Below are positions 46,100 to 55,576 of a stretch of DNA of 64,000 nt, in pieces (positions within the stretch are counted from its first letter, which is position 1; every line of letters begins with the position of its first letter). Source of the stretch: Gillisia sp. Hel_I_86 (GTDB lineage Bacteria; Bacteroidota; Bacteroidia; Flavobacteriales; Flavobacteriaceae); NCBI RefSeq assembly GCF_007827275.1, contig NZ_VISE01000001.1, positions 1,488,001-1,552,000 on the forward strand, given 5' to 3'. The notes under the pieces are model-generated. The model was given only the letters and a program-made list of their open reading frames with translations, did not search any database and was not told the origin of the DNA. The position numbers and the translations under genes are program-made.

Positions 46100-47335
46100 A
46101 TTAAAAGGTTCCCCTTTTTCTTGAAGCACCAAATCATCTTCCAATCTAATTCCAAAGCCTTCCGCAGGAATATAGATTCCCGGTTCTACAGTAAACACTT
46201 GGTTGGCTTCCATTGGCTCAGTTAATATTCCGTAATCATGTGTGTCTAACCCGATATGGTGGGAGGTACCGTGCATAAAGTACTTCTTGTACGCTGGCCA
46301 ATCTGGATCTTCATTTTTAACATCGGTTTTGTCCAATAAGCCAAGTCCTAATAATTCCGAAGTCATTAATTTTCCAACTTCCACATGATAATCTGCCCAG
46401 ATGGTTCCTGGAACCAACATTTTTTGAGCCTCTTTTTTAACACGATTTACCGCATTGTACACTTCTTTTTGTCGTTTGGTAAAAGTTCCCGAAACTGGGA
46501 TCGTTCGGGACATATCGCTGGAATAATTGGCATATTCTGCCCCGGTATCCAATAAAATAAGGTCTCCGGCTTTACACTGCTGATTGTTCTCGATATAATG
46601 CAACACATTTGCATTGTTCCCGCTTGCAATAATTGGAGTGTAGGCAAAACCTTGAGAACGATTGTTCAGGAATTCGTGCATCATTTCTGCCTCAATATTA
46701 TATTCCCAAACGCCTGGTTTCACAAAACCTAAAGTTCTTCGGAAGGCTTTTTCAGTAATATCGCATGCCTTTTGCATTAGATCCAGTTCAATTTGATCTT
46801 TAACAGAACGCAACCTCTGAAGGATCGGATTGCTTTTGGCAACCTGATGTGCAGGATATTTTTGCTTGCACCACTCTATAAATCTGGCTTCCCTGGTTTG
46901 AGTCTCCACATTTGCACGGTAATGCTCATTGGTATTAAAATAAATGGTTTCAGCTTGCGTCATGATCTCGAAAAACACCTTTTCGAATTCTTTTAACCAG
47001 TACACTGTTTTAATTCCGCTGGTCTCAAATGCCTTTTCTTTTGTCAATTTTTCACCTTCCCAAACCGCGATGTGATCATTGGTTTCTGTTAAGAAAAGGA
47101 TCTCCTTGTGCTTTTTATTTGGAGCATCCGGAAATAAAACCAAAATGCTTTTATCTTGGTCTACCCCGCTTAAATAGAAAATATCACGAGCTTGTTGAAA
47201 TGGCATCGTACTATCTGCGCTTACTGGGTAAATATCATTGGAGTTAAAAACCGCCAGACTATTGGGCTTCATTTTGGACATGAAGTTTTTGCGGTTTTTG
47301 GTATAAAGTGAATTATCTATTAAATCGTATTTCAT
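46043..47335 (-). CDS. pepP: Xaa-Pro aminopeptidase (aminopeptidase P)
   Basis: PepP removes N-terminal residues next to proline, using two metal ions. The 430-residue protein from ATG 47335 carries the M24 ligands: the DTGAEYANYSSDMSRT aspartates, HGTSHHIGLDTHD, the glutamate in VEPGIYIP and the one in IRLEDDLVL. The N-terminal aminopeptidase P domain is present (about 1-160). It is intact to its own stop despite the IS fragment reaching into its 3' flank. Confidence 0.95.
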   Translation of the reverse strand: MKYDLIDNSLYTKNRKNFMSKMKPNSLAVFNSNDIYPVSADSTMPFQQARDIFYLSGVDQDKSILVLFPDAPNKKHKEILFLTETNDHIAVWEGEKLTKEKAFETSGIKTVYWLKEFEKVFFEIMTQAETIYFNTNEHYRANVETQTREARFIEWCKQKYPAHQVAKSNPILQRLRSVKDQIELDLMQKACDITEKAFRRTLGFVKPGVWEYNIEAEMMHEFLNNRSQGFAYTPIIASGNNANVLHYIENNQQCKAGDLILLDTGAEYANYSSDMSRTIPVSGTFTKRQKEVYNAVNRVKKEAQKMLVPGTIWADYHVEVGKLMTSELLGLGLLDKTDVKNEDPDWPAYKKYFMHGTSHHIGLDTHDYGILTEPMEANQVFTVEPGIYIPAEGFGIRLEDDLVLQEKGEPFNLMRNIPIEAEEIEDLMNS

Positions 47336-47471
47336 AAAAATATATTTCGTTTTTGCTGAATCGATAAAAAGCAAATTCCAATCAGCTTTGGAAAAGTTCA
47401 AAATTAAAAAAGATAAAGTCAAATCTTGTTAAACCAAGGGTAAAAGACTTGGGTTTTCTTTAACAATTCGA

Positions 47472-47762
47472 TTATTCATAAAGGCCCAGCCTATTTCTTA
47501 GTGCTAGATTTTCTTCCTTTAAATCGCTAAACCTGTCCAGTAAATGCTTAATAGCCTCCAAGCCTTCCAAGTTGATCTTTAGATCGAAATGCAAACGTAG
47601 CATCTTTTCGAAATCTGCCATTTTATCGCAGTGTACATATTCCCTCTTTTCCACGGTGATCACTTCCAATAGACCGCTATTGTTTAATGACCTTATAAAA
47701 GTGTGGGCTACGCTATAGCGTTCACAAAGCTCTTCGGTTGCAATTAATTCTTCTAAATTCAT
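47472..47762 (-). CDS. CbpM-type chaperone modulator
   Basis: This 96-residue MerR-like helix-turn-helix protein resembles CbpM, the inhibitor of the DnaJ-like chaperone CbpA. Features are EELCERYSVAHTFIRSLNNSGLLEV near residues 11-35 and a C-terminal helix (LRNRLGLYE). It overlaps the end of the CbpA-like gene by four bases, which supports the pairing. Confidence 0.85.
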   Translation of the reverse strand: MNLEELIATEELCERYSVAHTFIRSLNNSGLLEVITVEKREYVHCDKMADFEKMLRLHFDLKINLEGLEAIKHLLDRFSDLKEENLALRNRLGLYE

Positions 47763-48670
47763 GAGCGTAATTTTTGTAATTCGGTGTACAATTCCTTTTC
47801 TCTTGAAGATAGATTTGTCGGAATTTTAATATCATAAGTAATAAACAGATCTCCAAAGTGACCTTCTTTCTTGTATTTAGTAAAGCCTTTTCCTTTCAAT
47901 TTTACCCGGGTGCCATTTTGGGTTTCTGGTTTTACGGTGAGTTTTGCTTTTCCGTTAAAAGTATCTACAGTGACCTCTCCACCAAGTAGTGCGGTGTAAA
48001 AATCCAGATCGACACTGCTGTAAAGATTTTCTTTCTCCCTTTTAAATTTAGTGTTGTTGGCAATCTTAAAGGTGATAAAAAGATCCCCTTTTGGCCCACC
48101 TTGTACCCCCGGACCACCATGTCCTGCAATTTTAATGGTTTGCCCATTCTCTACTCCTGCGGGAATGGTAAGTCTAATGTTTTTGCCATTTACGGTAAGG
48201 GTTTGTTTGTGGCTGGTATAAACATCGGTTAGATTTAATTGAAGTTCGGCATTAAAATCCTGCCCTTTAAATTGCGGAGATCTTCCTGTTCCACGGGATC
48301 TTGCGCCACCTCCAAACATTTGTTCAAAGAAATCGGAGAAATTATCATCATCAAAACTACCGGAATAGGATTGTCTTTGACCCCCTCCAAACCCCCCACC
48401 GGCATAGCTCCTTTGTTGTTGTTTTTGTTGTTCAAAATGCTCGGCATGTTGCCAATCTTTCCCGTACTCATCATATTTCTTGCGCTTTTCGGGATCGCTT
48501 AGCACCTCGTTGGCCTCATTTATCTGCTGAAAACGCTTTTTGGCGCTATCGTCATCGGGGTTGAGGTCTGGGTGATACTTACGAGCAAGTTTTCTATATG
48601 CTTTTTTGATAGCTGCTTTAGTGGCAGATTTGTCTAATCCTAAGGTTTTATAATAGTCTATAAATTCCAT
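47759..48670 (-). CDS. cbpA: DnaJ-like co-chaperone (CbpA type)
   Basis: This 303-residue protein has a J domain at 1-70 with the HPD motif in KYHPDLNPDD, a Gly/Phe-rich linker (about 80-130, with FGGGQRQS and MFGGGARS) and a substrate-binding C-terminal domain with no zinc-finger cysteines. That layout fits CbpA rather than DnaJ. The start is taken at 48670 (MEFIDYYKTL). It acts with DnaK on misfolded proteins and is controlled by the CbpM-like partner. Confidence 0.93.
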   Translation of the reverse strand: MEFIDYYKTLGLDKSATKAAIKKAYRKLARKYHPDLNPDDDSAKKRFQQINEANEVLSDPEKRKKYDEYGKDWQHAEHFEQQKQQQRSYAGGGFGGGQRQSYSGSFDDDNFSDFFEQMFGGGARSRGTGRSPQFKGQDFNAELQLNLTDVYTSHKQTLTVNGKNIRLTIPAGVENGQTIKIAGHGGPGVQGGPKGDLFITFKIANNTKFKREKENLYSSVDLDFYTALLGGEVTVDTFNGKAKLTVKPETQNGTRVKLKGKGFTKYKKEGHFGDLFITYDIKIPTNLSSREKELYTELQKLRS

Positions 48671-48913
48671 TTGAAAATTGAATAAGTACTGAGATAGATT
48701 ATGAAGCAATGAAATTACTAAAAATGAACCTTACAACGAGTTAAGTTTTTCTAAAAAGCCAATTAAACATGCTTATTCTGAAGTTTTAATTTAGGGAAAA
48801 GGTTTTTAAGGTTTTTGAATGATCATTTTACAAACTTCTGTAAAAATGAAGATTCAATAAATCCTAAAGTACTTTGGTTTAGTTCTAAATTGGTGTTGAA
48901 ATACGCTGGAAAG

Positions 48914-48945
48914 TTTGCGGGAAACTATTTTCAAGTGTATTTTTG
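48914..48945 (+). promoter_or_regulatory. Promoter of sdhC-A-B operon
   Basis: A -33 TTTG (48914-48917) and a -7 TATTTTTG (48938-48945) are spaced by 20 bases. Both match the Bacteroidota consensus. They lie 31 bases before the sdhC ATG. Confidence 0.75.
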
Positions 48946-48975
48946 CTGTTAAAATTTTATAAAATAATCAAACCA

Positions 48976-49671
48976 ATGGGTGGATTACTTAAATCTTCAG
49001 TAGCAAAAAAGTTTGCTATGGCCTTATCGGGACTTTTCTTAGTCCTATTTTTAGCACAACACTTCACTATTAATTTAACTTCGGTAATAAGCCCAGACAC
49101 TTTTAATAGCTGGTCTCATTTTATGGGAACCAACATTTTAGTACAGGGAATTTTACAGCCTATACTTATTTTGGGTGTGATATTTCATTTTATTATGGGT
49201 TTTGTTTTAGAAATTCAAAACAGAAATGCAAGGCTGAAAAGCTATGTAAGATATAACGGAAGTGCTAACTCTAGCTGGATGTCCAGAAACATGATTTATT
49301 CGGGAGCAGTGGTTTTGGCATTTTTGGGCCTTCACTTCTATGATTTCTGGGTCCCGGAAATAGTACATAAATATATTGAGTCCCATCCAGCAGATGCTAC
49401 TAGATACTATGGGGAGTTGGTTGCGAAATTCGTGAGCCCGGTGAGAACTGGATTATATGTGATCTCATTTATATTTTTGATGCTTCACTTGTTGCATGGG
49501 TTTGCATCTTCATTTCAATCCATGGGTGTCAAAAACAAATATCAAAAAGGATTGGAAGGATTTCAAAGTAGTGCTTCTCGTTGGGTATATGGATTGACAA
49601 AGGGCTTTGCGATAGTAATTCCGCTAGGGTTTATTTTTATAGCTCTCTTTCATTATTTTAATAACGCTTAA
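48976..49671 (+). CDS. sdhC: Succinate dehydrogenase cytochrome b subunit
   Basis: This 231-residue protein anchors the complex and binds heme and quinone. It has about five membrane segments, as in the fused C/D type of Bacteroidota complexes, with several histidines on segments 1, 3 and 4 (HFTINL, HFYDFW, HLLHGFAS) able to hold heme b. I chose the ATG at 48976 (MGGLLKSS), because an upstream TTG start at 48943 falls inside the promoter -7 box. Confidence 0.95.
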   Translation: MGGLLKSSVAKKFAMALSGLFLVLFLAQHFTINLTSVISPDTFNSWSHFMGTNILVQGILQPILILGVIFHFIMGFVLEIQNRNARLKSYVRYNGSANSSWMSRNMIYSGAVVLAFLGLHFYDFWVPEIVHKYIESHPADATRYYGELVAKFVSPVRTGLYVISFIFLMLHLLHGFASSFQSMGVKNKYQKGLEGFQSSASRWVYGLTKGFAIVIPLGFIFIALFHYFNNA

Positions 49672-49683
49672 AAGGTAAAATTC

Positions 49684-51687
49684 ATGTCAGTTTTAGATTC
49701 AAAGATACCAAAAGGGCCACTAGAAAATAAGTGGAGCGACTATAAGAATAACATCAACCTAGTTAACCCTGCAAATAAGCGTAACATTGATATTATTATG
49801 ATTGGTACCGGTTTGGCCGGAGGAAGCGCTGCAGCTACTTTAGCAGAACTTGGATATAATGTAAAAACGTTTTGCTATCAGGATTCCCCAAGAAGAGCGC
49901 ATTCTATAGCGGCTCAAGGAGGAATTAATGCTGCAAAGAATTATCAAGGAGACGGAGATTCCAATTATAGGTTGTTCTACGATACTATAAAAGGAGGGGA
50001 TTACCGTTCTCGTGAAGGAAACGTATACCGATTGGCAGAAGTTTCAGGAAATATCATAGATCAATGTGTTGCGCAAGGAGTTCCTTTTGCGCGCGAGTAT
50101 GGTGGAATGTTGGATAACCGTTCTTTTGGAGGGGTATTGGTTTCTCGTACTTTTTATGCAAAAGGTCAAACAGGTCAACAATTATTGTTGGGGGCATATT
50201 CGGCAATGAACCGACAAATAAATAGAGGGAAAATCACAGCTTATAACCGTCATGAAATGATGGATGTGGTTCTTGTAGATGGAAAAGCGAGAGGCATTAT
50301 TGCCAGGGATATGGTAACCGGCGCAATCGAGCGTCACTCTGCCCATGCGGTAGTATTGGCTTCAGGTGGATACGGAAACGTGTTCTTCTTGTCTACCAAT
50401 GCCATGGGAAGTAATGTGATGGCTGCCTGGAGAGCACACCGTAGAGGTGCATATTTCGCAAATCCCTGTTACACACAAATTCACCCAACATGTATTCCGG
50501 TTTCAGGAGATCATCAGTCCAAATTGACTTTGATGTCTGAATCGCTTCGAAATGATGGTAGGATTTGGGTTCCGAAGAAATTAGAAGATGCTGAAGCAAT
50601 TCGAACCGGGAAGAAAAAGCCAACAGATCTTTCAGAAGAAGAAAGAGACTATTACTTAGAAAGAAGATATCCTGCTTTTGGAAACTTGGTTCCACGAGAT
50701 GTAGCTTCCAGGGCTGCAAAAGAGCGTTGCGATGCTGGGTTTGGGGTAAATAAAACAGGGGAAGCAGTGTATTTGGATTTTGCTAGTGCCATAGAGCGCT
50801 ACGGAAAGGAAAAAGCATTTACTTCCGGACATAAAGATCCTTCGAAAGAAGAAATCACAAAATTGGGTAAGGACGTTATAGAGTCCAAGTATGGAAATTT
50901 ATTCCAGATGTACGAGAAAATCGTCGATCAAGACCCATATAAAACCCCTATGATGATCTATCCTGCGGTTCACTATACCATGGGTGGTCTTTGGGTAGAT
51001 TATAATCTTCAAACCACTATTCCGGGATGTTACTCTACTGGAGAAGCTAACTTCTCAGACCACGGTGCTAACAGACTTGGAGCTTCTGCCTTGATGCAAG
51101 GGCTTGCAGATGGTTATTTCGTACTGCCTTATACTATTGGGGATTACCTTTCCAAAGAAATTAGAACAGGAAAGATCCCAACAGATTCTGCTGAATTCAA
51201 TTCTGCTGAAAAAGAAGTGAGCGATAGGATCAATAAATTGATGAATGCCGGGGGACAACATTCTGTAGATTTTTACCATAAGAAATTAGGTAAGATCATG
51301 TGGAACAAATGTGGAATGTCCAGAAATGCCAAAGAACTTGAAGAAGCTATTCATGAGATAGCCGAATTACGAGAGGATTTTTGGAAAAATGTAAAAGTTC
51401 CTGGAACTGCGAATACTAAGAATTCTGAATTGGAAAAAGCAGGAAGAGTGGCAGATTTCCTTGAATTGGGAGAGCTTTTTGCTAAAGATGCATTGCATAG
51501 AGAGGAATCTTGTGGAGGGCATTTTAGGGAAGAATATCAAACCCCGGAAGGAGAAGCGCTTAGGGACGATGAGAACTTTAAGTATGTAGCTGCTTGGGAA
51601 TACACGGGAAGACCAAGTGATGCAGTCCTTCATAAAGAAGAACTGATATTCGAAAACATTGAATTGAAAACGAGAAGTTATAAATAG
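49684..51687 (+). CDS. sdhA: Succinate dehydrogenase flavoprotein subunit
   Basis: SdhA oxidises succinate to fumarate through covalent FAD. The 667-residue protein has the FAD dinucleotide motif [18 protein letters not shown] near 39-56, the FAD-attachment histidine region [13 protein letters not shown] and the catalytic stretch [12 protein letters not shown], all in order. It is preceded by sdhC with 12 bases between. The four-helix gene follows its stop by 41 bases. Confidence 0.98.
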   Translation: MSVLDSKIPKGPLENKWSDYKNNINLVNPANKRNIDIIMIGTGLAGGSAAATLAELGYNVKTFCYQDSPRRAHSIAAQGGINAAKNYQGDGDSNYRLFYDTIKGGDYRSREGNVYRLAEVSGNIIDQCVAQGVPFAREYGGMLDNRSFGGVLVSRTFYAKGQTGQQLLLGAYSAMNRQINRGKITAYNRHEMMDVVLVDGKARGIIARDMVTGAIERHSAHAVVLASGGYGNVFFLSTNAMGSNVMAAWRAHRRGAYFANPCYTQIHPTCIPVSGDHQSKLTLMSESLRNDGRIWVPKKLEDAEAIRTGKKKPTDLSEEERDYYLERRYPAFGNLVPRDVASRAAKERCDAGFGVNKTGEAVYLDFASAIERYGKEKAFTSGHKDPSKEEITKLGKDVIESKYGNLFQMYEKIVDQDPYKTPMMIYPAVHYTMGGLWVDYNLQTTIPGCYSTGEANFSDHGANRLGASALMQGLADGYFVLPYTIGDYLSKEIRTGKIPTDSAEFNSAEKEVSDRINKLMNAGGQHSVDFYHKKLGKIMWNKCGMSRNAKELEEAIHEIAELREDFWKNVKVPGTANTKNSELEKAGRVADFLELGELFAKDALHREESCGGHFREEYQTPEGEALRDDENFKYVAAWEYTGRPSDAVLHKEELIFENIELKTRSYK

Positions 51688-51728
51688 AAGTTCAAAAGTT
51701 AAGGGTTAATGGTTAGTGGTGAATTGAG

Positions 51729-52106
51729 ATGGATAAAATAAAATCTTTTGAAGATCTTAATTGTTGGAAAACGGCAAGGGAATTGAGAAAAGAGATTTCA
51801 ATTTTGATTCTAAAATTTCCAAGCCATGAAAAATTTGAGCTGATATCACAAATGAGAAGGGCCTCAAGGTCTGTAACGCATAATATTGCCGAAGGTTATG
51901 GGAGGTTTCATTTTAAAGAAAATGCACAGTTTTGTAGAATTTCTAGAGGGTCACTATACGAGTTATCAGATCAGTTAATCACTGCATTGGACGAAGGTTA
52001 TATAGAAGAAGATTATTACAAAAAATTGAAAATAAAGGTTGTTGAATGTATTGCAATTTTGAATGGGTATATAAAGTATCTAACAAGCGCAACTCAAACC
52101 CAATAA
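51729..52106 (+). CDS. Four-helix-bundle (S23/IVS-type) protein inserted in sdh operon
   Basis: This 125-residue protein belongs to the same family as the one at 38829: FEDLNCWKTARELRKE near residue 7, SVTHNIAEGYGR in the middle and SRGSLYELSDQL. It lies between sdhA and sdhB with 41 and 34 bases of AT-rich spacer (AAGTTAAGGGTTAATGG, AACTTTTAATCAATTAAC). The operon is otherwise uninterrupted. Function is unknown. Confidence 0.85.
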   Translation: MDKIKSFEDLNCWKTARELRKEISILILKFPSHEKFELISQMRRASRSVTHNIAEGYGRFHFKENAQFCRISRGSLYELSDQLITALDEGYIEEDYYKKLKIKVVECIAILNGYIKYLTSATQTQ

Positions 52107-52140
52107 CATTTAACTTTTAATCAATTAACATTATAAAGGG

Positions 52141-52887
52141 ATGAAGCTTACATTAAAAATATGGCGTCAGGAAAGTGCCGAAGCTAAGGGGAAAATGGTA
52201 GATTATATCATTGACGGAATAGAGGGTGATATGTCTTTTCTTGAAATGTTGGATGTACTAAATGAAGATTTGGTTAATAAAGGTGAGCAGCCGATAGAAT
52301 TCGATCACGATTGTCGTGAAGGAATTTGTGGGGCATGTTCTTTACAGATCAATGGAGAGCCACACGGACCAGATAGATTAATAACTACCTGCCAGTTGCA
52401 CATGCGTACTTTTAAGGATGGGGATACTATCGTAATAGAGCCTTTTAGGGCAAAAGCTTTTCCGGTAATTAAAGATCTAATTGTAGACCGTACCGCTTTC
52501 GATAGAATTCAGCAGGCTTATGGGTATATTTCCGTTAATACTTCGGGAAACACTATCGATGCAAACTCTATCCCTATTGAAAAAGAAAATGCCGATACTT
52601 CCTTTAACGCAGCTATTTGTATTGGATGTGGAGCCTGTGTTGCAGCTTGTAAAAATGCAAGCGCCATGTTGTTCACTTCAGCCAAAGTAAGTCAGTTTGC
52701 ATTATTACCTCAAGGGGAAGTAGAGGCAGATAGACGTGTGCTTGCAATGGTAGAGCAAATGGATAAAGAAGGTTTTGGAAATTGCACGAATACCGGGGCT
52801 TGCGAGATCGAATGTCCCAAAGGAATTTCTTTAGAGAACATCGCAAGAATGAATAGGGAATATATGTCTGCAAGTACCAAGGGCTAA
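52141..52887 (+). CDS. sdhB: Succinate dehydrogenase iron-sulfur subunit
   Basis: SdhB passes electrons from FAD to the quinone site. The 248-residue protein shows the [2Fe-2S] motif [13 protein letters not shown] with TTCQLHM, and cysteine groups [13 protein letters not shown] and [14 protein letters not shown] for the [4Fe-4S] and [3Fe-4S] clusters. It lies downstream of the four-helix gene and ends the operon with its own terminator. Confidence 0.98.
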   Translation: MKLTLKIWRQESAEAKGKMVDYIIDGIEGDMSFLEMLDVLNEDLVNKGEQPIEFDHDCREGICGACSLQINGEPHGPDRLITTCQLHMRTFKDGDTIVIEPFRAKAFPVIKDLIVDRTAFDRIQQAYGYISVNTSGNTIDANSIPIEKENADTSFNAAICIGCGACVAACKNASAMLFTSAKVSQFALLPQGEVEADRRVLAMVEQMDKEGFGNCTNTGACEIECPKGISLENIARMNREYMSASTKG

Positions 52888-52911
52888 ACCACCTTTTTAA
52901 AAACATATTTC

Positions 52912-52947
52912 AAATCCCGGATTCTATTTAGAGTTCGGGATTTTTTA
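52912..52947 (+). terminator. Rho-independent terminator of sdh operon
   Basis: Arms AAATCCCG (52912-52919) and CGGGATTT (52936-52943), with a partly paired loop between, then a T-run. Located 24 bases past the sdhB stop. Its right arm and tail (TTCGGGATTTTTTATTA, 52934-52950) recur exactly after vsr at 55562-55578. Confidence 0.8.
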
Positions 52948-52979
52948 TTAACAATACTTTTTTAAGTCATAAAAACCAT

Positions 52980-53018
52980 TATTTTTGTAACCATATACAA
53001 GGTTGCACAACATGGTTA
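52980..53018 (+). promoter_or_regulatory. -7 box and possible operator before the methyltransferase
   Basis: TATTTTTG (52980-52987) matches TAnnTTTG. Next to it, TAACCAT (52988-52994) and ATGGTTA (53012-53018) form an inverted repeat that includes the start codon. A protein bound here would block both transcription and translation starts. The methyltransferase carries its own HTH domain and could be that protein (inference). Confidence 0.4.
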
Positions 53019-54292
53019 TAAAAGATTATTATACGGTTTCTGAAGCCGCTGAAATTTTAGATAAGAACCCAGACACTCTCCGTCGTTGGGATAATGAAGG
53101 TAAGCTTTCTGCCGTAAGGGAGCCCATTAGCAATTATAGGAAATATTCCAAAGAGCAACTTGAAATTTTTCCTGAATTCAAGACCTATTTTGAAAAGGTT
53201 GATAAAGGGAATTATTTGGAACCATCCAAGGAATTTTCGGTTTTAGAGCTATTTGCAGGAGCTGGCGGCTTAGCGATTGGTCTGGAAAAAGCTGGATTAA
53301 AATGTAAGGCATTAAATGAAATAGATAAATGGGCATGTAAAACTTTACGTAGTAATCGGCCCAATTGGCAAGTGCTGGAAGGCGATATTAGGGAAATGGA
53401 TTTTTCTGAATATAAAAATGACATAGATGTAGTCACTGGAGGTTTTCCTTGTCAAGCTTTTAGCTATGCCGGTAAAAAATTGGGATTAAAAGACGCAAGG
53501 GGAACATTGTTTTATGAATTTGCAAGGGTTGTTCAAGAAGTAAAGCCTAAAATATGTATTGGAGAGAATGTAAGGGGCTTATTGAATCATGAAAATGGTA
53601 AAACCCTAGAGGGCATGATTTCAATCCTTGATGAAATAGGCTATAACGTGGTTGCCCCAGTGCGGGTTTTAAAAGCCATAAACTACAATGTACCGCAGAA
53701 AAGGGAACGATTGATCCTTGTAGCAATTAGAAAGGACATAGATGTAGAATATCACTACCCGAAACCATTTTCCGAAATATATACTTTAAAGGATGCCTTA
53801 AAAAAGGGAGATTTGTTTTCTAAAAAAGTTCCAAAATCTGAAGGATCAAAATACCCACAGCATAAAAAGGAGGTCTTGGATTTAATACCACCAAAGGGAT
53901 ATTGGCGGGATTTGCCCATAGCTATTCAAAAAGAATATATGCAAAAAAGCTTTTATCTTGGAGGGGGAAAAACAGGAATGGCAAGAAGGATTGGTTGGGA
54001 TGAGCCCTGTTTGACTTTAACGTGCAGTCCTGCGCAAAAACAAACCGAACGGTGCCATCCAGATGAGACCAGACCTTTCACTGTCCGGGAATATGCTAGA
54101 ATTCAGACTTTTCCAGATGAATGGAAGTTTGAAGGGTCAATTTCCCAACAATACAAGCAAATAGGAAACGCAGTACCAGTTAATTTGGCAAAAGAAATCG
54201 GATATTCTATTATAAGGTTTTTAAATGAAGAATTATTGAGTGATCAAGCAGCCATTTCAGCTGAACCAAAACAGCAAACTGTTAATTTTTGA
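53012..54292 (+). CDS. DNA (cytosine-5) methyltransferase with N-terminal MerR-like HTH
   Basis: This 426-residue protein methylates cytosine in a specific DNA site. Residues 1-50 are a MerR/excisionase-like HTH (YYTVSEAAEILDKNPDTLRR). The m5C motifs follow: I LELFAGAGG (about 77), IV GGFPCQAFS with the catalytic Cys (about 147), VI GENVRG, VIII QKRERLI, and IX-X REYARIQTFPDEW and IGNAVPVNLA. The neighbouring Eco47II-like nuclease suggests a GGNCC site, which is inference. I chose the ATG at 53012 over a TTG nine bases upstream. Confidence 0.93.
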   Translation: MVIKDYYTVSEAAEILDKNPDTLRRWDNEGKLSAVREPISNYRKYSKEQLEIFPEFKTYFEKVDKGNYLEPSKEFSVLELFAGAGGLAIGLEKAGLKCKALNEIDKWACKTLRSNRPNWQVLEGDIREMDFSEYKNDIDVVTGGFPCQAFSYAGKKLGLKDARGTLFYEFARVVQEVKPKICIGENVRGLLNHENGKTLEGMISILDEIGYNVVAPVRVLKAINYNVPQKRERLILVAIRKDIDVEYHYPKPFSEIYTLKDALKKGDLFSKKVPKSEGSKYPQHKKEVLDLIPPKGYWRDLPIAIQKEYMQKSFYLGGGKTGMARRIGWDEPCLTLTCSPAQKQTERCHPDETRPFTVREYARIQTFPDEWKFEGSISQQYKQIGNAVPVNLAKEIGYSIIRFLNEELLSDQAAISAEPKQQTVNF

Positions 54293-54293
54293 A

Positions 54294-55061
54294 CTATAGA
54301 TTTTTAAAACCTTGATAATAATAGAAATTTTCAAAAGCAATTTCATCTAGAATACTCCTTTTTGTGGTTTCTGCACTTGTTGAAATATCCTCTATGATAG
54401 AATTTTCCTTTTCAGTTTTTGGATCAATCCCTTTTAAGAAATCTTCCACTGCCCTTGGTAGTGCTTCGTAAAGTTTGAAAAAAGAATCTGGGTCACCGCT
54501 TAAAAGGGCATAGAATTTATCTCCAGAAACTATATGCACCCTACTATGACTATATTCTTTTCCATTTATAATAGCCTCCCATTTTTTAGAAAAACTTTTT
54601 TTGGCTAATATCTGTACTAAATAGCAGTTGGCTTTTCTATGGTCATCCGCAAATCTAGCAAGTTTTTGAAATGCACTTTCAGCAGAACTACTGTTCATTG
54701 TATTATGCTTGTTTTTTATTTCTGCAAAAATAGATTCATCATTGGCCTTAATATCATAGCCACTTTCATACCCCTTAATTCCACCAAGGATTTCTTCGTG
54801 AAATGTGCCGATTGCATTATTCACCGATTTGTCGATTTGCCTTGACATTTCAAGTTTTATTAGGTCATCTTCAGTAAGGTCATTAAACTTCGAATCGAAT
54901 ATTAATTTGAAAACATCTACTTTATTACTGTAAAATTTCTTTTTGGTAAATTCTTTTTTAGCCTCTAAATATGAGTTGAATAAATTTGAAACACACTTTA
55001 ATAAATGTTCATCTTCAACAAAATCCACATATTTATTTTTTGGGTTGGAAATATTATTCAT
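54294..55061 (-). CDS. Eco47II-family type II restriction endonuclease
   Basis: This 255-residue protein has the Eco47II-like core: NAIGTFHEEILGGIKGYESG near residues 82-101 and a PD-(D/E)xK-like site, D..FAEIKNKHNTMN. Family members cut GGNCC. It converges with the methyltransferase, leaving only one base between stops, and faces vsr across a 16-base gap holding no separate gene. Confidence 0.85.
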   Translation of the reverse strand: MNNISNPKNKYVDFVEDEHLLKCVSNLFNSYLEAKKEFTKKKFYSNKVDVFKLIFDSKFNDLTEDDLIKLEMSRQIDKSVNNAIGTFHEEILGGIKGYESGYDIKANDESIFAEIKNKHNTMNSSSAESAFQKLARFADDHRKANCYLVQILAKKSFSKKWEAIINGKEYSHSRVHIVSGDKFYALLSGDPDSFFKLYEALPRAVEDFLKGIDPKTEKENSIIEDISTSAETTKRSILDEIAFENFYYYQGFKNL

Positions 55062-55077
55062 ATTTTAAATAGAAGTT

Positions 55078-55545
55078 ATGAATTACGAAGATAATAAAAT
55101 AAAAGTCCCAAGGTTTAATGAAGAATCTGGGTTCTACACCACAAAGACCAGGTCCAAGCACATGTCCAAAATTCACGGGAAAGACACCAAGCCGGAAATA
55201 ATGTTCAGAAAAGCTTTATGGAAAGCGGGCTATCGGTATAGGATCAATTATAAGAAATTGATCGGAAAACCGGATATTGTAATGAATAAGCATAAAACCA
55301 TAATATTCATAGATGGTGACTTTTGGCATGGTTTCAACTGGAATGAAAAACGCGAAAAAATCAAGAGTAACAGGGGTTTTTGGATTCCTAAAATAGAGCG
55401 AAATATGCAACGGGACAGAGAGGTAAATGCGTTCCTTAAAGAAAATGGATATACGGTTTTTAGGTTTTGGGAGAGTGAAATTAAAAAAGACTTGCAATCT
55501 TGTCTTGAAACCGTTTTAAAGCATTTGGATTCAAACACAAAATAA
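55078..55545 (+). CDS. vsr: Very short patch repair endonuclease
   Basis: Vsr nicks DNA at T:G mismatches that arise when 5-methylcytosine deaminates. The 155-residue protein shows SKHMSKIHGKDTKPEIMFRKAL near residues 23-44, the catalytic region GKPDIVMNKHKTIIFIDGDFWHG, and WIPKIERNMQRD. It protects the site methylated by its neighbour. It starts 16 bases upstream of and divergent from the endonuclease. Confidence 0.93.
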   Translation: MNYEDNKIKVPRFNEESGFYTTKTRSKHMSKIHGKDTKPEIMFRKALWKAGYRYRINYKKLIGKPDIVMNKHKTIIFIDGDFWHGFNWNEKREKIKSNRGFWIPKIERNMQRDREVNAFLKENGYTVFRFWESEIKKDLQSCLETVLKHLDSNTK

Positions 55546-55576
55546 AAATCCGAAATTTTGTTTCGGGATTTTTTAT
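55546..55576 (+). terminator. Terminator after vsr
   Basis: AAATCCGAAA (55546-55555) and TTTCGGGATTT (55561-55571), paired with one bulged G, followed by a T-run. It reaches the stop codon of the convergent DUF1440 gene and shares its right arm with the sdh terminator. Confidence 0.75.

Noticed and set aside
48943-48975. An upstream TTG start for sdhC
   Set aside because: It lies within the -7 box TATTTTTG; the ATG at 48976 gives the usual MGGLLKSS N-terminus.
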